Below the pieces are notes generated by a model, which worked only from the letters and a program-made list of their open reading frames with translations, was not told the DNA's origin and made no database searches. DNA of 60,000 nt from Symsagittifera roscoffensis (Eukaryota; Xenacoelomorpha; Acoela; Convolutidae), in contig NC_087066.1 of the NCBI RefSeq assembly GCF_963678635.1, positions 24,357,012 through 24,417,011 of the forward strand. The letters are read 5' to 3'. This document shows, piece after piece, positions 20,361-30,135 of the stretch. The position numbers and the translations under genes were made by a program. Within the stretch, counting starts at the first letter, position 1; each line of letters opens with the position of its first letter.

Positions 20361-21174
20361 TAAAAAATTGCTCTATCAACCTAAAACGTTATGCTACCAG
20401 GCTCCTAATGTAAATAACTTATCGCTCTAACTCTAAAACCTCAAAAACTTGATTCTCAAAACCTATTGACGAAATTCGGGAAATAACAAAAATTTTGATC
20501 GAAAAAATTTGATTTTCGCCAACTTCTACTAAGTCTTATTCCGCGGGATTTCTTCAGTTAAGCGGCTCCAACTAAGTAGTAGCTCACTGCGCAGAAGCTT
20601 TTTTGTTGTCCGAAAAACTTCGATATCCAAAATTTCTGGGATTAACAGTTTGGTCGAAAATCAGTATTTTTCGACAAAATTGGGGTGTTTCTCGGGTCTA
20701 AATGGGAGATAAGTAACATATAATAAGGAAAAGAACTTACTAATAGTCGTTAATCACTATTACTATACCCTCATTTGCGCCAAAATACCCCAGCTAAGAC
20801 CTTAACTCAGAAATTCGCAATCGATGGAGAGTGCAATCGGACCAGGCCAATTGTGCCCCCACTACTTAAATTTTAATGAAATGTTCCCCGAACGATACAA
20901 AAATTGCATCAACGATACCAACAGTCGTTGTGAATGTTGCCCCTATTGCCTCTTGTTAAGTGTGGAACAAGTCTGTCAAATTGCCACTCTACCCTCCGGC
21001 CACAGGAAAAATTATCATAACCTTGCTTAAATACTCGAACAACACTCAAGTGAGGGTACCTTACCCACCACCAAAACCCTCAATCTTTCGATCAAAATTG
21101 ATATAAATATATCTAAAAAATCAACAAATAGGAAGGTTAGATCACATTCCGTCCGGAAATATTAAATAAACTGT

Positions 21175-21320
21175 CATTTAATGTTTTTAACTGTTTTTGG
21201 TCTTTTTCGGGTTTTTTACTGTTTTTGTACTTTTTGTTTTCAATTAAATTTTTTTTTTGGTTTTATCTTGGTTATACACTGTTTTTGTTTGGTTTTACGC
21301 TTTTTCTTTAATGGTTTTTG
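21175..21320. repeat. T-rich tract with CTGTTTTTG units
   Basis: A low-complexity stretch with four CTGTTTTTG-like units among runs of T. The apparent 73-residue plus-strand ORF across it is compositional. Confidence 0.6.
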
Positions 21321-21890
21321 GACCCAGGGTCTTGTAATAAACGGACTTCCTCACGAATTCCTACCTAGAACTCCGGCCCCCGGAAATTTTGGTCTTAACT
21401 AAGTTAAAAAGATAAATAGTACCAGGCGGAGGGTCGGTACCTTCCACCTTGTACAATGCAGGAGATTAAAGCCTCTAACTCGGGCATACGCACGGAGCGG
21501 AGGGTTTTTCGCTGAAACGTTTGCTGATCATGATGGTCTTATGCCTTTAACAGGACCACCTGAAAGCGCCACAAAAACATCTTTGTAACATTCGCCTAAA
21601 TACTACATAGTGACGGAGCGTAGAAAACGCACCTATTGACGACTGGCCGGCGTCAGTAATCTAATTTCTACCCGTTTTTCAACGTATCGACCTAGCCAGT
21701 CTGTTTAGGGCTAAGTAAAAGTTACCATTTTTAGGCCATCAGTCAAACGACTTTTGAGCAGCTTTCATTACATGCGAAGATATTCCCATAGCGGGGTCTC
21801 GGATTCCCAGACTACGTAATTACCATTAAAAACACGGCTCAAATATCCTATTTTACTATATTTTTAGTGACAGTTATATACTAAATCCAT

Positions 21891-22414
21891 TGGACATGGG
21901 TTGACCCTTTCCTCTTTCTTGCTACTCATGCACTGAAATACTAAACAATACTTGAGTTAATTCAAATGTTCAGGGCTTTAAAGCGGCTAAAAAGTCAGTT
22001 ATGTAGTCTCTCAGCATTTAATAGTCTCTGGAAACCGGGCCTCCAATTCCACTCTCCCTCAGAGAGATCACCCTTATCTCTTTAATCCTGCAGCACTGGA
22101 GGGTACTGATCCACTCCGGATGTCCCAATGAAGTCTCCTTTCTTCTTATCGGCTTCCACTATAAGACTTATCGTGCGTGATCCTCACAAAAAGAGACTTC
22201 GTGTTTTTATTCTTTTTTTGTCTTGTATATTTGTTTGTGTAATTCGTTTTGACTGTCTAATTCTGGCTGTTTGCCAAATATGGCCGTTCTTCTTCATTCT
22301 CAGAAATGTTCCAAAATCTAAAATCTAGAACATTCCAACCCTCTTTTTCATAACGAGTTGTCCTTTTTTTGCTCTTTGGAGGGTGCGGCTGTTTCAATCC
22401 AGCGGAATGGCACA
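21891..22414 (-). repeat. 5' LTR of family A element
   Basis: 524-bp direct repeat of 1475-2050. Outer end TGTGCCATTCCGCTGGATTG on the minus strand, inner end CCATGTCCA. Followed on the plus strand by TAAT (22415-22418), the candidate target duplication. Confidence 0.85.
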
Positions 22415-22468
22415 TAATTTCAATTTAGACACGTGCGTTTTTAATTAAAAAACCAAATGATTTTAGGA

Positions 22469-22740
22469 TTAAAAATTCAGTGTCACTTCGCTGCTCGTAA
22501 ACTCAATAAGCGAATTCCAGCCCAGTTTCTCTAACCTGATTTGTATTCCCTCTAACGCTAACAGTTTTGTTTGGTTGTTTGACCTATCTATGATATCCCA
22601 ACTAACATCTGCGCTATTTCCTTCAAGTCTGAATTGCTGGAGGTGGAGGCCTCCCAGTGAGTCTGCTTTCGTATATTCCTCAATTCTGGTGGTCAAGTGT
22701 CAAACAGTTTAACCGACATAGGTGGAAGTGCATCCACGAC
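22469..22740 (-). pseudogene. GIY-YIG endonuclease domain of PLE
   Basis: Minus strand reads GCTSTYVG at about 22715-22740, then a stop in place of the usual Gln, HLTTRIEEYTK, and finally ALEGIQIRLEKLGWNSLIEF to the end at 22469. This aligns with the plus-strand copies (CNSTYVGQTVRHLTTRV, TLEALLIGR). PLE nucleases of this type nick the target for priming. Decayed. Confidence 0.65.
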
Positions 22741-22879
22741 TTAATTGATAGTTTATAAACCACTCTTGACTAGAGGTCATTAGAAAATGCTGATCTCAGC
22801 AATTGTAAACAAGATTCCTTTTTTGTTGTAAAAACCACTTGAACGATGGCTAAACTTCGTAACTTGCTTGCATAAATTT

Positions 22880-22946
22880 TAGTTTTTGTTACCTCTGTAT
22901 AAAACACTACGCCTAGTTTTTGTTACCTCTTGGATAACACTACGCT
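22880..22946. repeat. 33-bp tandem duplication inside PLE
   Basis: TAGTTTTTGTTACCTCT...AACACTACGC occurs twice head to tail within the RT-nuclease linker, a local duplication in this copy only. Confidence 0.75.
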
Positions 22947-22947
22947 T

Positions 22948-23160
22948 ATACTGGGTTGAAGCGCAGCTTCTATAGTCCCAGTATCAGTTGGTTTTTAATA
23001 CCAAAATTGAGTTTAAATCCAGGAACGTCAAATTCTCCTCTGCATTAGTTCGCTCCAGAGTGAACTGCAGATTTGGGTGAAGAGAATTAGCGGCATCGAG
23101 AACACAGAACGTCTTACCTTGAACTGTTCTAACAATGGCATCTACATAGCTGAAGAACAA
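22948..23160 (-). pseudogene. PLE reverse transcriptase, motif C to thumb
   Basis: Minus strand reads FSYVDAIVRTVQG at 23125-23160 (the catalytic YVDD has become YVDA), then LDAANSLHPNLQFTLE and NLTFLDLNSI. It matches RYVDDIFRTVKG and LHPNLQFTIEEL of the plus-strand PLEs. Loss of the second Asp makes it inactive. Confidence 0.7.
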
Positions 23161-23194
23161 TTTTACTTGTGGAGTATCAGTCTCATTGTTCTCA

Positions 23195-23325
23195 GAGCAG
23201 CAGCAGCTTTCACAATATCAGACCATCTTTCCGCATTTTAGATGATACCAGTTTCGGCAACTCTCGCATTCAACCCACTTCGATCTATACGTTACTTTCC
23301 TGCTGCAGCATGGACACAAACAGTT
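23195..23325 (-). pseudogene. PHD-finger insertion in PLE reverse transcriptase
   Basis: Minus strand encodes CPCCSRKVTYRSKWVECESC, then RNWYHLKCGKM and, after a short lesion, YCESC. The Cys4-His-Cys3 order with Trp before the Tyr-His pair is that of a PHD finger. It is directly upstream of RT motif C. The two plus-strand PLE copies have the same insertion with mutated ligands. PHD fingers usually read histone tails; a targeting role would be inference. Confidence 0.65.
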
Positions 23326-24121
23326 TCTGTCATTGATTGACTGTATGTCCGTTCCCGCTGGTGTTTCTTGTTTTTATAGAAAACTCGAACTCTTTCAGCC
23401 ATAAGGTCGCAAGAATTAATGTTAGGCAATCAATTTTCACATACCATGAATCATTACACTTGAAATATACTTTGCTGCCCGCCACATTCAAAAGCCTTTT
23501 CATGGTTGCTCTTTGAATTTCAGTAGGAGACAGCTTGTGAAAGGCAATTTCAATCGCTTCCTTCAGGGGATTATTAGTGTATTAACTTTTCACAACAAGA
23601 GATAATATGGTTTCAACCGGATCTAAAGCATTGTTTCCTTCTGTTTCCTTGGCATCTTTGCTATTGGTTTCTATATTGGCTCCATCGATTTGTCAAAAAA
23701 TTTGCATGTGTTTTGTTAAGACTCTCATACGAGCTGCCCGGAAGTGATAGTAATGGTCGTAAAGTTGTCTCAGCCTTGTGTACCTTAGCTAAACCGTACA
23801 AAGGGAAGGGTTACTCTCTCCCTGTTGACCTCATCTTAGAATATAATTGATCACTTTTCTCGTCTCTGTTGTTCATGGTAAGTAAGTCTTCGTTAAGTTC
23901 ATTTTCAATTTTCAGTGTCACCTCATCAGTAGTTGTCTCTTTTTAGTAACTTAGCAAATTGCAGAAAGATTCCAGTTTTGATTCAAACGTTTGTTTCCTG
24001 ATTATGCAAAAATCAACCCCCTTATCAAAAGGCACAGCCAGCAACCCATTATTTTGAGGTATTTCCTCGTTTTTCAACAATTTTGTCTCCTGTCGTTTGT
24101 CTTAATTTTTTGCCGCGGCTT
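23326..24121 (-). pseudogene. Degenerate PLE reverse transcriptase core
   Basis: About 0.8 kb with short minus-strand readings in changing frames between the RT N-terminal piece and the PHD finger. A segment near 23440-23480 reads CNDSWYV like the FKCNGLWYVQKDG box of the plus-strand copies. Motif A is too decayed to place. Confidence 0.5.
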
Positions 24122-24400
24122 CTATTTCACACAAAATTTCAACCGATGATTTTTTTGGTTTAAAGTTGTAAGAGGATATGTCCATATCAGTGTTGCGTAA
24201 AATTTGTCTCTAATAGGATGCTTCGGACCTATTGACAGCATTTCATGTACCCATCCCGGCAGTTCAATGTTATCAAGCACCTTAAATGATTGCTCAATTC
24301 TCCCCCCAAAAGGTTTATCTTGTCTCTTTGTCAGTTTTTCTAACCTTTTTCTATGGTTCTCGGTTGTTTTCTTTAAGCTTGGATCTTTTTGACATCTCAC
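24122..24400 (-). pseudogene. PLE N-terminal RT region
   Basis: 92-residue reading: KLTKRQDKPFGGRI, then ELPGWVHEMLSIGPKHPIRD, a segment (IGPKHP) that precedes the RT fingers in PLEs. Strand and order fit the downstream PHD and GIY-YIG pieces. Confidence 0.5.
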
Positions 24401-24723
24401 GGAACGGAAACTGGTTGCCTACCACTGTTCATCGATTTTTTTTCACTACCGTCCTGCTCATACCTTTTTCATGTCCTCATTAGCCCTAGATGTTCAGACC
24501 TAAGTAATTTTAATTGAAATTTTTGCACAGCTTGATCCAAGGAAAAAACATTCTCGGTGACCCTAAACTTCAAAAAGAACGGTATTAATTTGTTTTTCAG
24601 ACACTTTCTCAGAAACTTCAGTCTATGTACAAATACTTGATTTCTTTAAAGAACTTTAAATAGTCTTACACAAATTTCCAAGCTATTTTTTAAACAATTT
24701 TTCTGAGGCAAAATTACTGTGGC

Positions 24724-24975
24724 TGAGGAAAAAACTCTGATTCGGATAAGGTTCAATGCATTTCGGTAAAAGCCATCATCAGGAAACTCAGAAATAAAAC
24801 GAAAACTGCACATAAAGTTTGTAAGCGTTAAACAAGGAGTTAAAAAATAGAAACGCATTTTGAGGTGAAAGTCACTATAACACAATAGAAAATGTATTCC
24901 GTTCACTCGTTCGTTGCTCCTCAGAACTTGATGATCAGCCTTTTCTCTCTGGACTCGTCCTGGAAGATTACTGTC
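24724..24975 (-). other. Segment present in PLE copy 2 only (intron or insertion)
   Basis: Comparing 24700-25010 with 240-290 shows that copy 1 runs straight through AAATTACTGTGGACATTG, whereas copy 2 has about 250 extra bases between two diverged AAGATTACTG-like ends. PLEs can keep introns, so a retained intron is one reading and a small insertion with flank duplication another. Confidence 0.4.
24748..24790 (-). ncRNA. Hammerhead-ribozyme-like motif (best candidate)
   Basis: The minus strand reads GAGTTTC, CTGATGA, TGGCTTTTACC, GAAA, TGCATT, GAACCTT in succession. CTGATGA and GAAA are the invariant hammerhead core; GG/CC can form a short stem II; GAGTTTC and GAACCTT can pair at six of seven positions as stem I; TGCA gives a minimal stem III. 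It sits in a roughly 250-bp segment (24724-24975) absent from copy 1. Not tested by folding. Confidence 0.35.
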
Positions 24976-25054
24976 GTCATTGTTTTGCAGGCCAAGAGTA
25001 ATAAAGCTCACAAGGCGCAAAGCAAAACAAATCACACTCTCCTCACCCCTGTCT

Positions 25055-25527
25055 TTAAAGCGCGGAATCCTGCTCTGGCCTCAGCTTCTGATCACGTCCT
25101 GCTTTCACCTTCCTCCTTGTCTGTGATGGTATCTGTTGTTTGCTCCCGATATTGCCAATCAGCTCTGACAGACTTTCTTTGTAAGCCAGTACCAATCGCA
25201 GAGATTTCAGCTCCAATTCAGCACGTTGGTGCAGCTTCAAATATTCCATGAGCTACTCCGGGTCGTTTTGCTTGCTCTTGGAGAGAAGCCGTTTGTTGCT
25301 GGAACAATGACCACTCCTGTGCCGAGAAGCTGACTAAACAAGTTGGGCGTTCCTTCCCTTCTGCAATAGACGATCGCCAATATCTGCTGCTTCTTCGACT
25401 TCAAATAGTTTTTCAGCTCCTCGACACCGGCTGGGTGATAATTGTTTGTTCTGAGGCTTTTAAGGGTGTTGTTCACTACGTCGTGCCAAACAACCACTTT
25501 TTTCTCATTCAATGGACTGTCTTCCAC
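25055..25527 (-). pseudogene. PLE N-terminal block (copy 2)
   Basis: Readings 25237-25527 and 25055-25249 are two frames of one protein. The first has VVNNTLKSLRTNNYHPAGVE and ILAIVYCRREGTPNLFSQLL, the second EYLKLHQRAELELKSLRLVL, a helical segment. Paralogue of 512-856. The domain is not one I recognise. Confidence 0.5.
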
Positions 25528-26117
25528 TAACCGTCGAAGGTTATTTCCTTGGTTTTGCTGAGGGGTAGGTAAAAAATTGGTGTAACAGGGCTCTCGTATT
25601 GCAATTTCTCACTTTTGTTGAGGGTGTTGATGCTGTTTAACAGGGAGCTAGCTGCTAAAATATGAAAACTTTTGGTAAACAAATAAAAACTGGCCATTTT
25701 CTGCGTACCGATGAAAAATACTTTAAAATTCCCAAGGATTGTAAAATCATTATCATCATAAGGAAAACAAAAGGCGCTTAAGAGGCAAAAAATTCATTTT
25801 AGAAGTGGGCTTAAAAAGCATCCAGTTTGATCTAAAGGAAAAAAGATGGCAACCCATGAACATTTATTACTTCTGTCAAATTTGTTCAATTCTCGAAAAT
25901 TGGTAATTTTGTTACAATCGATAAACATAAGCACAAAGAAGCTAGTTAAGAAGTTATTTGTTGTCATTGACTTCCTTGGAAACACTAAACAAATAATACT
26001 AGATTTACACCAAATTCTGTTTTCCTAGCTTTAGGAAGAGTAGCCCTGCATGAAATTATATGAGGGAGTTCGATCAATAGCAACTTTAACGAAAGAACTG
26101 TGTCGCCGTTGACAAGG

Positions 26118-26182
26118 ATGGATCCGATTTACAGAATTGTTTTGCTTCTGACTGCTGAAGTTATGGACGTTTTTTGGGCGAG
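26118..26182 (+). CDS. Candidate signal-peptide first exon (copy 1)
   Basis: ATG at 26118 in context ACAAGGATGG opens 21 codons reading MDPIYRIVLLLTAEVMDVFW plus Ala and a split codon, ending in AG|GTAAGT, a consensus splice donor, at 26183. The peptide has a hydrophobic core like a secretory signal. A short exon followed by GTAAGT can arise by chance, and no downstream exon is identified; the nearest plausible plus-strand coding gene is more than 30 kb away. Confidence 0.3.
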
Positions 26183-26503
26183 GTAAGTTATTAGAGTATT
26201 GGCATTTCTAAGATTTACAGCAACTGTTTAAAAAGATGACAGTTGCGTAAAATTACTTCTGTCAAATTTGTTCAATTCTCGAAAATTGGTAATTTTGTTA
26301 CAATCGATAAACATAAGCACAAAGAAGCTAGTTAAGAAGTTATTTGTTGTCATTGACTTCCTTGGAAACACTAAACAAATAATACTAGATTTACACCAAA
26401 TTCTGTTTTCCTAGCTTTAGGAAGAGTAGCCCTGCATGAAATTATATGAGGGAGTTCGATCAATAGCAACTTTAACGAAAGAACTGTGTCGCCGTTGACA
26501 AGG

Positions 26504-26568
26504 ATGGATCCGATTTACAGAATTGTTTTGCTTCTGACTGCTGAAGTTATGGACGTTTTTTGGGCGAG
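26504..26568 (+). CDS. Candidate signal-peptide first exon (copy 2)
   Basis: Identical to the reading at 26118-26182, duplicated with its flanks. If the exon is real, the locus has two alternative first exons encoding the same peptide. Confidence 0.3.
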
Positions 26569-26637
26569 GTAAGTTATTAGAGTATTGGCATTTCTAAGAT
26601 TTACAGCAACTGTTTAAAAAGATGACAGTTGCGTAAA

Positions 26638-27700
26638 AAGATCAGCACCTGATAACCAGATTAAGAGCCTTATGTATAGTTAGTATATTCATTATACAAG
26701 TCCAAATTTTTGTTTGCATCTACGCTATCCAAATTTGGTGGTGTTTCGCATAATATCACTATTTCAGGTGTGAAGCTAAATTCGCGCTGGGATATTTTGT
26801 TGACACTTTCAGATTTTCTCTGTTCTATTGCCTTTATCTGAATGGACTCTCGTATCGTTGGGCAAAGTTTCTGTTCTGATTCTATCTGTGAATCTAGAAC
26901 CCACAATTAAGTTTTTAGAACCTTCGGGAATTTAAAGGGTTCAATCTCACGTATGTTTGGGGTGCTGGTGTTGGCATTCTGGGTGCTTGACTCCTAGATT
27001 TGACCTGAAGCAGCACTGAACCTTCCTCCAGATTGATTGGTGATGCTAATAACCTTTTAGTAGGGCTCGTTCTGGTCTTTCAGATAAGCATAAAATTTGT
27101 ATAGAGCTTTTCTATTAAGTTTGTCAAACTCCTCGAATGTTGTTTTTATGACTAGATAATAATGCGTGTGGTTATGGGTTTTAGTAAACGTTATGCAGTT
27201 TATAAATTGTATATAAGAAGAAATTTTCATCAGAATTGGCGAAGAAATAATCAGAGATTTACACATATAATTTCGCATAATATCATAATTGTTTACTCCA
27301 GCTTTGTTTGAAGTAAACGTAATTCAGCATGTAAATTGTAAATCAGTAGACCTAGTAACCAGAATGAGTGAAGACCAAGTGTGTTTTTGGAAGTCAAGAA
27401 ATTTTATTTTCGGTAATATCGGACAATTGTATGAATTTGTTTTCAATTGTGTTTTGTTATTTTTTCCCTTTCTCTTCCGTCACAAACAACTGTCTTCAAG
27501 GTTCAATCAAGTTTCTTCTGATTGCAGTGGATACCTCAATTCGATGCGTCACAAAACCTCCCTTAAAAGCTCCTGACCCTATGCCCAGCTGATACGAACT
27601 ATACAATCTGCTGCAAAACAACAAACTGTGCAATGTGTCTTGACATATGTTTTTTGATATATTCGTACAACCAGGCTGTCTTGTTGGCTCTAAACCGTGG
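26638..27700. other. Unassigned AT-rich interval
   Basis: No supported gene. Two imperfect tandem copies of about 120 bp lie at 27180-27285 and 27305-27420, sharing GTAAACGT, TAAATTGTA and CAGAAT. It may contain the 3' end of family B, but no LTR could be recognised. Confidence 0.4.
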
Positions 27701-27758
27701 CATCAGTCGTCTGTTGTCCCATATTTTTGTCCCTTCTATCGATATGTTCAAGATTTTT

Positions 27759-27965
27759 TCACATCGTCTCGAAAAGAGCTAACTCTTTTACACACTCAAG
27801 TTCTTCAAACTGTTTTTTAGACGGTGCTTCCTGTCGATTGTTCTCTCCAACATGAGCTTCCAGCCATCTAGCTGCCATCACAACTCCAAATATCATTATC
27901 GTTACAATCTGCGATGATTCTGCTAAATCCATGGAGAGCAGCTCTCTAGATTTCCGGATCAACAC
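27759..27965 (-). pseudogene. Family B accessory ORF, distal block 2
   Basis: 68-residue reading with LLSMDLAESSQIVTIMIFGV and WLEAHVGEN, aligning to LYSMGLPDQTQNVTILLVSA and LLEANAGE in family A (2906-3445). Confidence 0.5.
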
Positions 27966-28708
27966 CAGTTAATTCCGCCTAGGATACCACCATGTTTGTA
28001 AGAAACAAAAGCATGGAAAATCAACTTGCGTTATCATAATACTTCAGCTATTTTGTTGTCCTTACGCTTTCAGCAGTGCTTCCACTTCCGTCATTATTCG
28101 GTGGATCACTTCAGTGTCAACTTCTGCATTGAAATCCCTGGCTGTTGTTTCTATTGCTTTTGTCTTTCAAAATCGCTAAATTTTCCCATTACATATCTCA
28201 TAAAAATCATCCCGAGTAAGGTTCTAATTTGACCTTTGTTCTGCAGCTAACATACATCTTACACAGTGACTTCTAAGATTTTTTTGACATTTTTACACAT
28301 TTTGGTGCTGATTGATCTACTATCGTCCTCGTGCTCTTGACGTCCACTGCCACGACGTTTACTGGATATCGGCGTTTGCACATAGGAACCAAACTTGAGC
28401 CTACAAGGTATCGAGCTCCACATGGTCTGTAATATGTTTCAGTTTGCCTGATGTATATTTCAATTTCTATCGCTTCTCTCTATTTTCCGATGTACTTTTG
28501 TTCAGTCTGTAATTTTCCAGGAAACCTTCGATGGCCGTGACCATTTCAGTACCATGACTCTAGAGAACAAAACCTGCTGTAGAATCTTATTGCAGACACT
28601 AGATTCACTTCGGTTCCTCCTTGAAAATCTGCTACTACCTCGGTTTCCGTTTTCATCACCACATTGACAAACAATATCATTGGTTGCTTTTCAAATTCTT
28701 TTGTGAGC

Positions 28709-28960
28709 CTAAGCTCTTTTTTTTTTTTTAGAAATGTTTCGGATTTCATCAATCTTCCTTAATGGTTCTAGTTCAACAGGTTCTTTCATTATCATTGTAA
28801 GTGGTTTGCTTTGATGAATGTCCAATAGCGCTCGTGAAAGACACATCTTGCCAAGCTCACTACCCTCTCTCATCAACCTCGTGCAGGTCTTCAGTGCTGG
28901 TGCCGATATTTTTTGAAACCGGACAACACAGAGAACTTCTCTCATAATTGCACACGCCAC
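28709..28960 (-). pseudogene. Family B accessory ORF, distal block 1
   Basis: 83-residue reading; MCLSRALLDIHQSKPLTMIM and LEPLRKIDEIRNISKKK match LLRALLELYQDMPLRIP and LDSYRRLEEVRRCSNKK in family A. The order relative to block 2 is kept. Confidence 0.5.
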
Positions 28961-29572
28961 TGCTGCTCCTTCGCAAATAAAGGTCTCTTAAATGTGTCAC
29001 CACAAGCAACTTTTCCTTCTTTGATATTTTTATTTCTTCCTAATTACACTCTGTCATCGTCAGTCGCCCCATACACCAAGCAAGTCATAGTTGCAGTTTA
29101 GTTCTGACGTACGGTATAGCTATCAGAGTATGTTCTTTCTGGCTAGTTCTCATTTCATCTTCAACATGACGTACCAATACTGCCTCCGCGTAAACTCACA
29201 AGTTAGTCCACTGTTTCCATGTGCATCGCTGAGGAGGCTGGTGCTCCATAAGCTTTTTGCTTCATTAGTGTCTTTGATAATTTCTTCTAGATAACACTCG
29301 ATATCACCTTTGTTTTCTGAAGCTATCAGTCGATAATTTGTCGATAAGCTGCACTCCATCATATCCATGTACACACCGGCGGGCTCGTCTATTGTGACTG
29401 TCTCCGATACTGACAGTCAATTTTGTTCAACCGGAGTTAGCTGTCCTACGGTGCTTCACTTTTCGTGTTTCATACTTGAAGTTTTGAAGTACCTGAGGTT
29501 ACACTCACCACTTTGGCCCAGTATTTCCATTTCTAAAGTCACTCCAGTAACAGTGCGGTCTTTCTTTTTGGT

Positions 29573-29977
29573 TTAATAACTAGCTGATCTCCATCCTGCC
29601 ATAAGAAAGAGTGACACCATCGCTACGTCCGTCATCACCTTAGAAGTTTCTGGCAGTCTGTCATCGCCTCGTCCCATGTCAAAGGCATCCTTCTGTTGTT
29701 TTCTTTTGGCAGAGTGGGCAGTCTTCGCTGGAGGTTCAGGATCTATTTTCCTCTTTCCAGACTTCCTCATTAAGAGGCTGCTGCCCAACTTAATTTTCAT
29801 ATCATTAATCTTTTTAATCATCATTTTCGAGCTTATTGTCTTTTTCCGCGTCCTGGACAGATACACTACTTCATCTTTGTCTTCTTGATGCGTCATCTTG
29901 ATAGGAGAATTCGTCTCACTCTTATCGGTAGCTGAATCGATCAGTAACTCACTCATTCTTCCTTTACACTCATCCAA
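29573..29977 (-). pseudogene. Family B accessory ORF, basic segment
   Basis: 134-residue reading rich in Lys, Arg, Asp and Ser (e.g. KTISSKMMIKKINDMKIKL), probably disordered. It occupies the place of the charged segment 3832-4411 in family A. Confidence 0.4.
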
Positions 29978-30135
29978 CTAATCAAGAATTTGTTGCATCT
30001 ATTGAGACCTGTTTTTAGCATGGACTGGGTCCCGTAGCTCTGTACTATTTGCCAGAACTCTTCCATAAAAGCAATTTTGTTCATCTCACATTCGGTCAGG
30101 TTTTCGTGGTCACGTTGGTGAATTTCCCACTCTTC

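Larger units (their letters stand above)
18690..21890 (-). other. 3.2-kb leader between 5' LTR and gag
   Basis: No supported gene. It includes the GGAGGGTT-rich stretch (19390-20360) and a T-rich stretch (21175-21320). The bases next to the LTR on the minus strand are ATGGATTTAG; a TGG lies one base inside, as expected for a primer-binding site, but I cannot assign a tRNA. Leaders this long are unusual. Confidence 0.6.
1475..22414 (-). mobile_element. Giant Ty3/gypsy-like LTR retrotransposon, family A (20.9 kb)
   Basis: Direct LTRs at 1475-2050 and 21891-22414 start TG and end CA on the minus strand and resemble each other at roughly 85-90% by eye. TAAT flanks both outer ends (1471-1474, 22415-22418), consistent with a 4-bp target duplication. 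The order on the minus strand is leader, gag, CCHC knuckles, aspartic protease, RT, RNase H, integrase. This protease-RT-RH-IN order is that of Ty3/gypsy rather than copia elements. About 7 kb of coding sequence follows integrase, far more than a usual env. Frameshifts and stops through gag and pol, and the LTR divergence, mark it as an old, non-autonomous copy. Confidence 0.85.
22415..25765 (-). mobile_element. Degenerate Penelope-like element (minus-strand copy)
   Basis: Reading right to left: an N-terminal block (25055-25527), a possible intron or insertion with a hammerhead-like motif (24724-24975), RT N-terminal part (24122-24400), PHD finger (23195-23325), RT motif C region (23000-23160), GIY-YIG nuclease (22469-22740), and a short 3' UTR cut by the LTR element at 22414. 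PLEs are known for RT plus GIY-YIG; the order fits. Frames change often and several stops are present. Confidence 0.75.
25867..26637. repeat. Exact 386-bp tandem duplication
   Basis: 25867-26252 and 26253-26637 are identical as far as I can read. Each copy contains a possible exon (see 26118 and 26504). The lack of divergence implies a very recent event or an assembly artefact. Confidence 0.9.

Noticed and set aside
20824-21030. 68-codon plus-strand ORF with several cysteines in the LTR-element leader
   Set aside because: No homology recognised, no duplicate elsewhere, and it lies antisense in the leader of a decayed element; such length is expected by chance.
21181-21402. 73-codon hydrophobic plus-strand ORF
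   Set aside because: Produced by a T-rich tract (Phe/Leu/Val codons), not a gene.
21870-21890. tRNA identity of the primer-binding site
   Set aside because: The sequence inside the 5' LTR (ATGGATTTAG on the minus strand) does not match a tRNA 3' end I can name with confidence.
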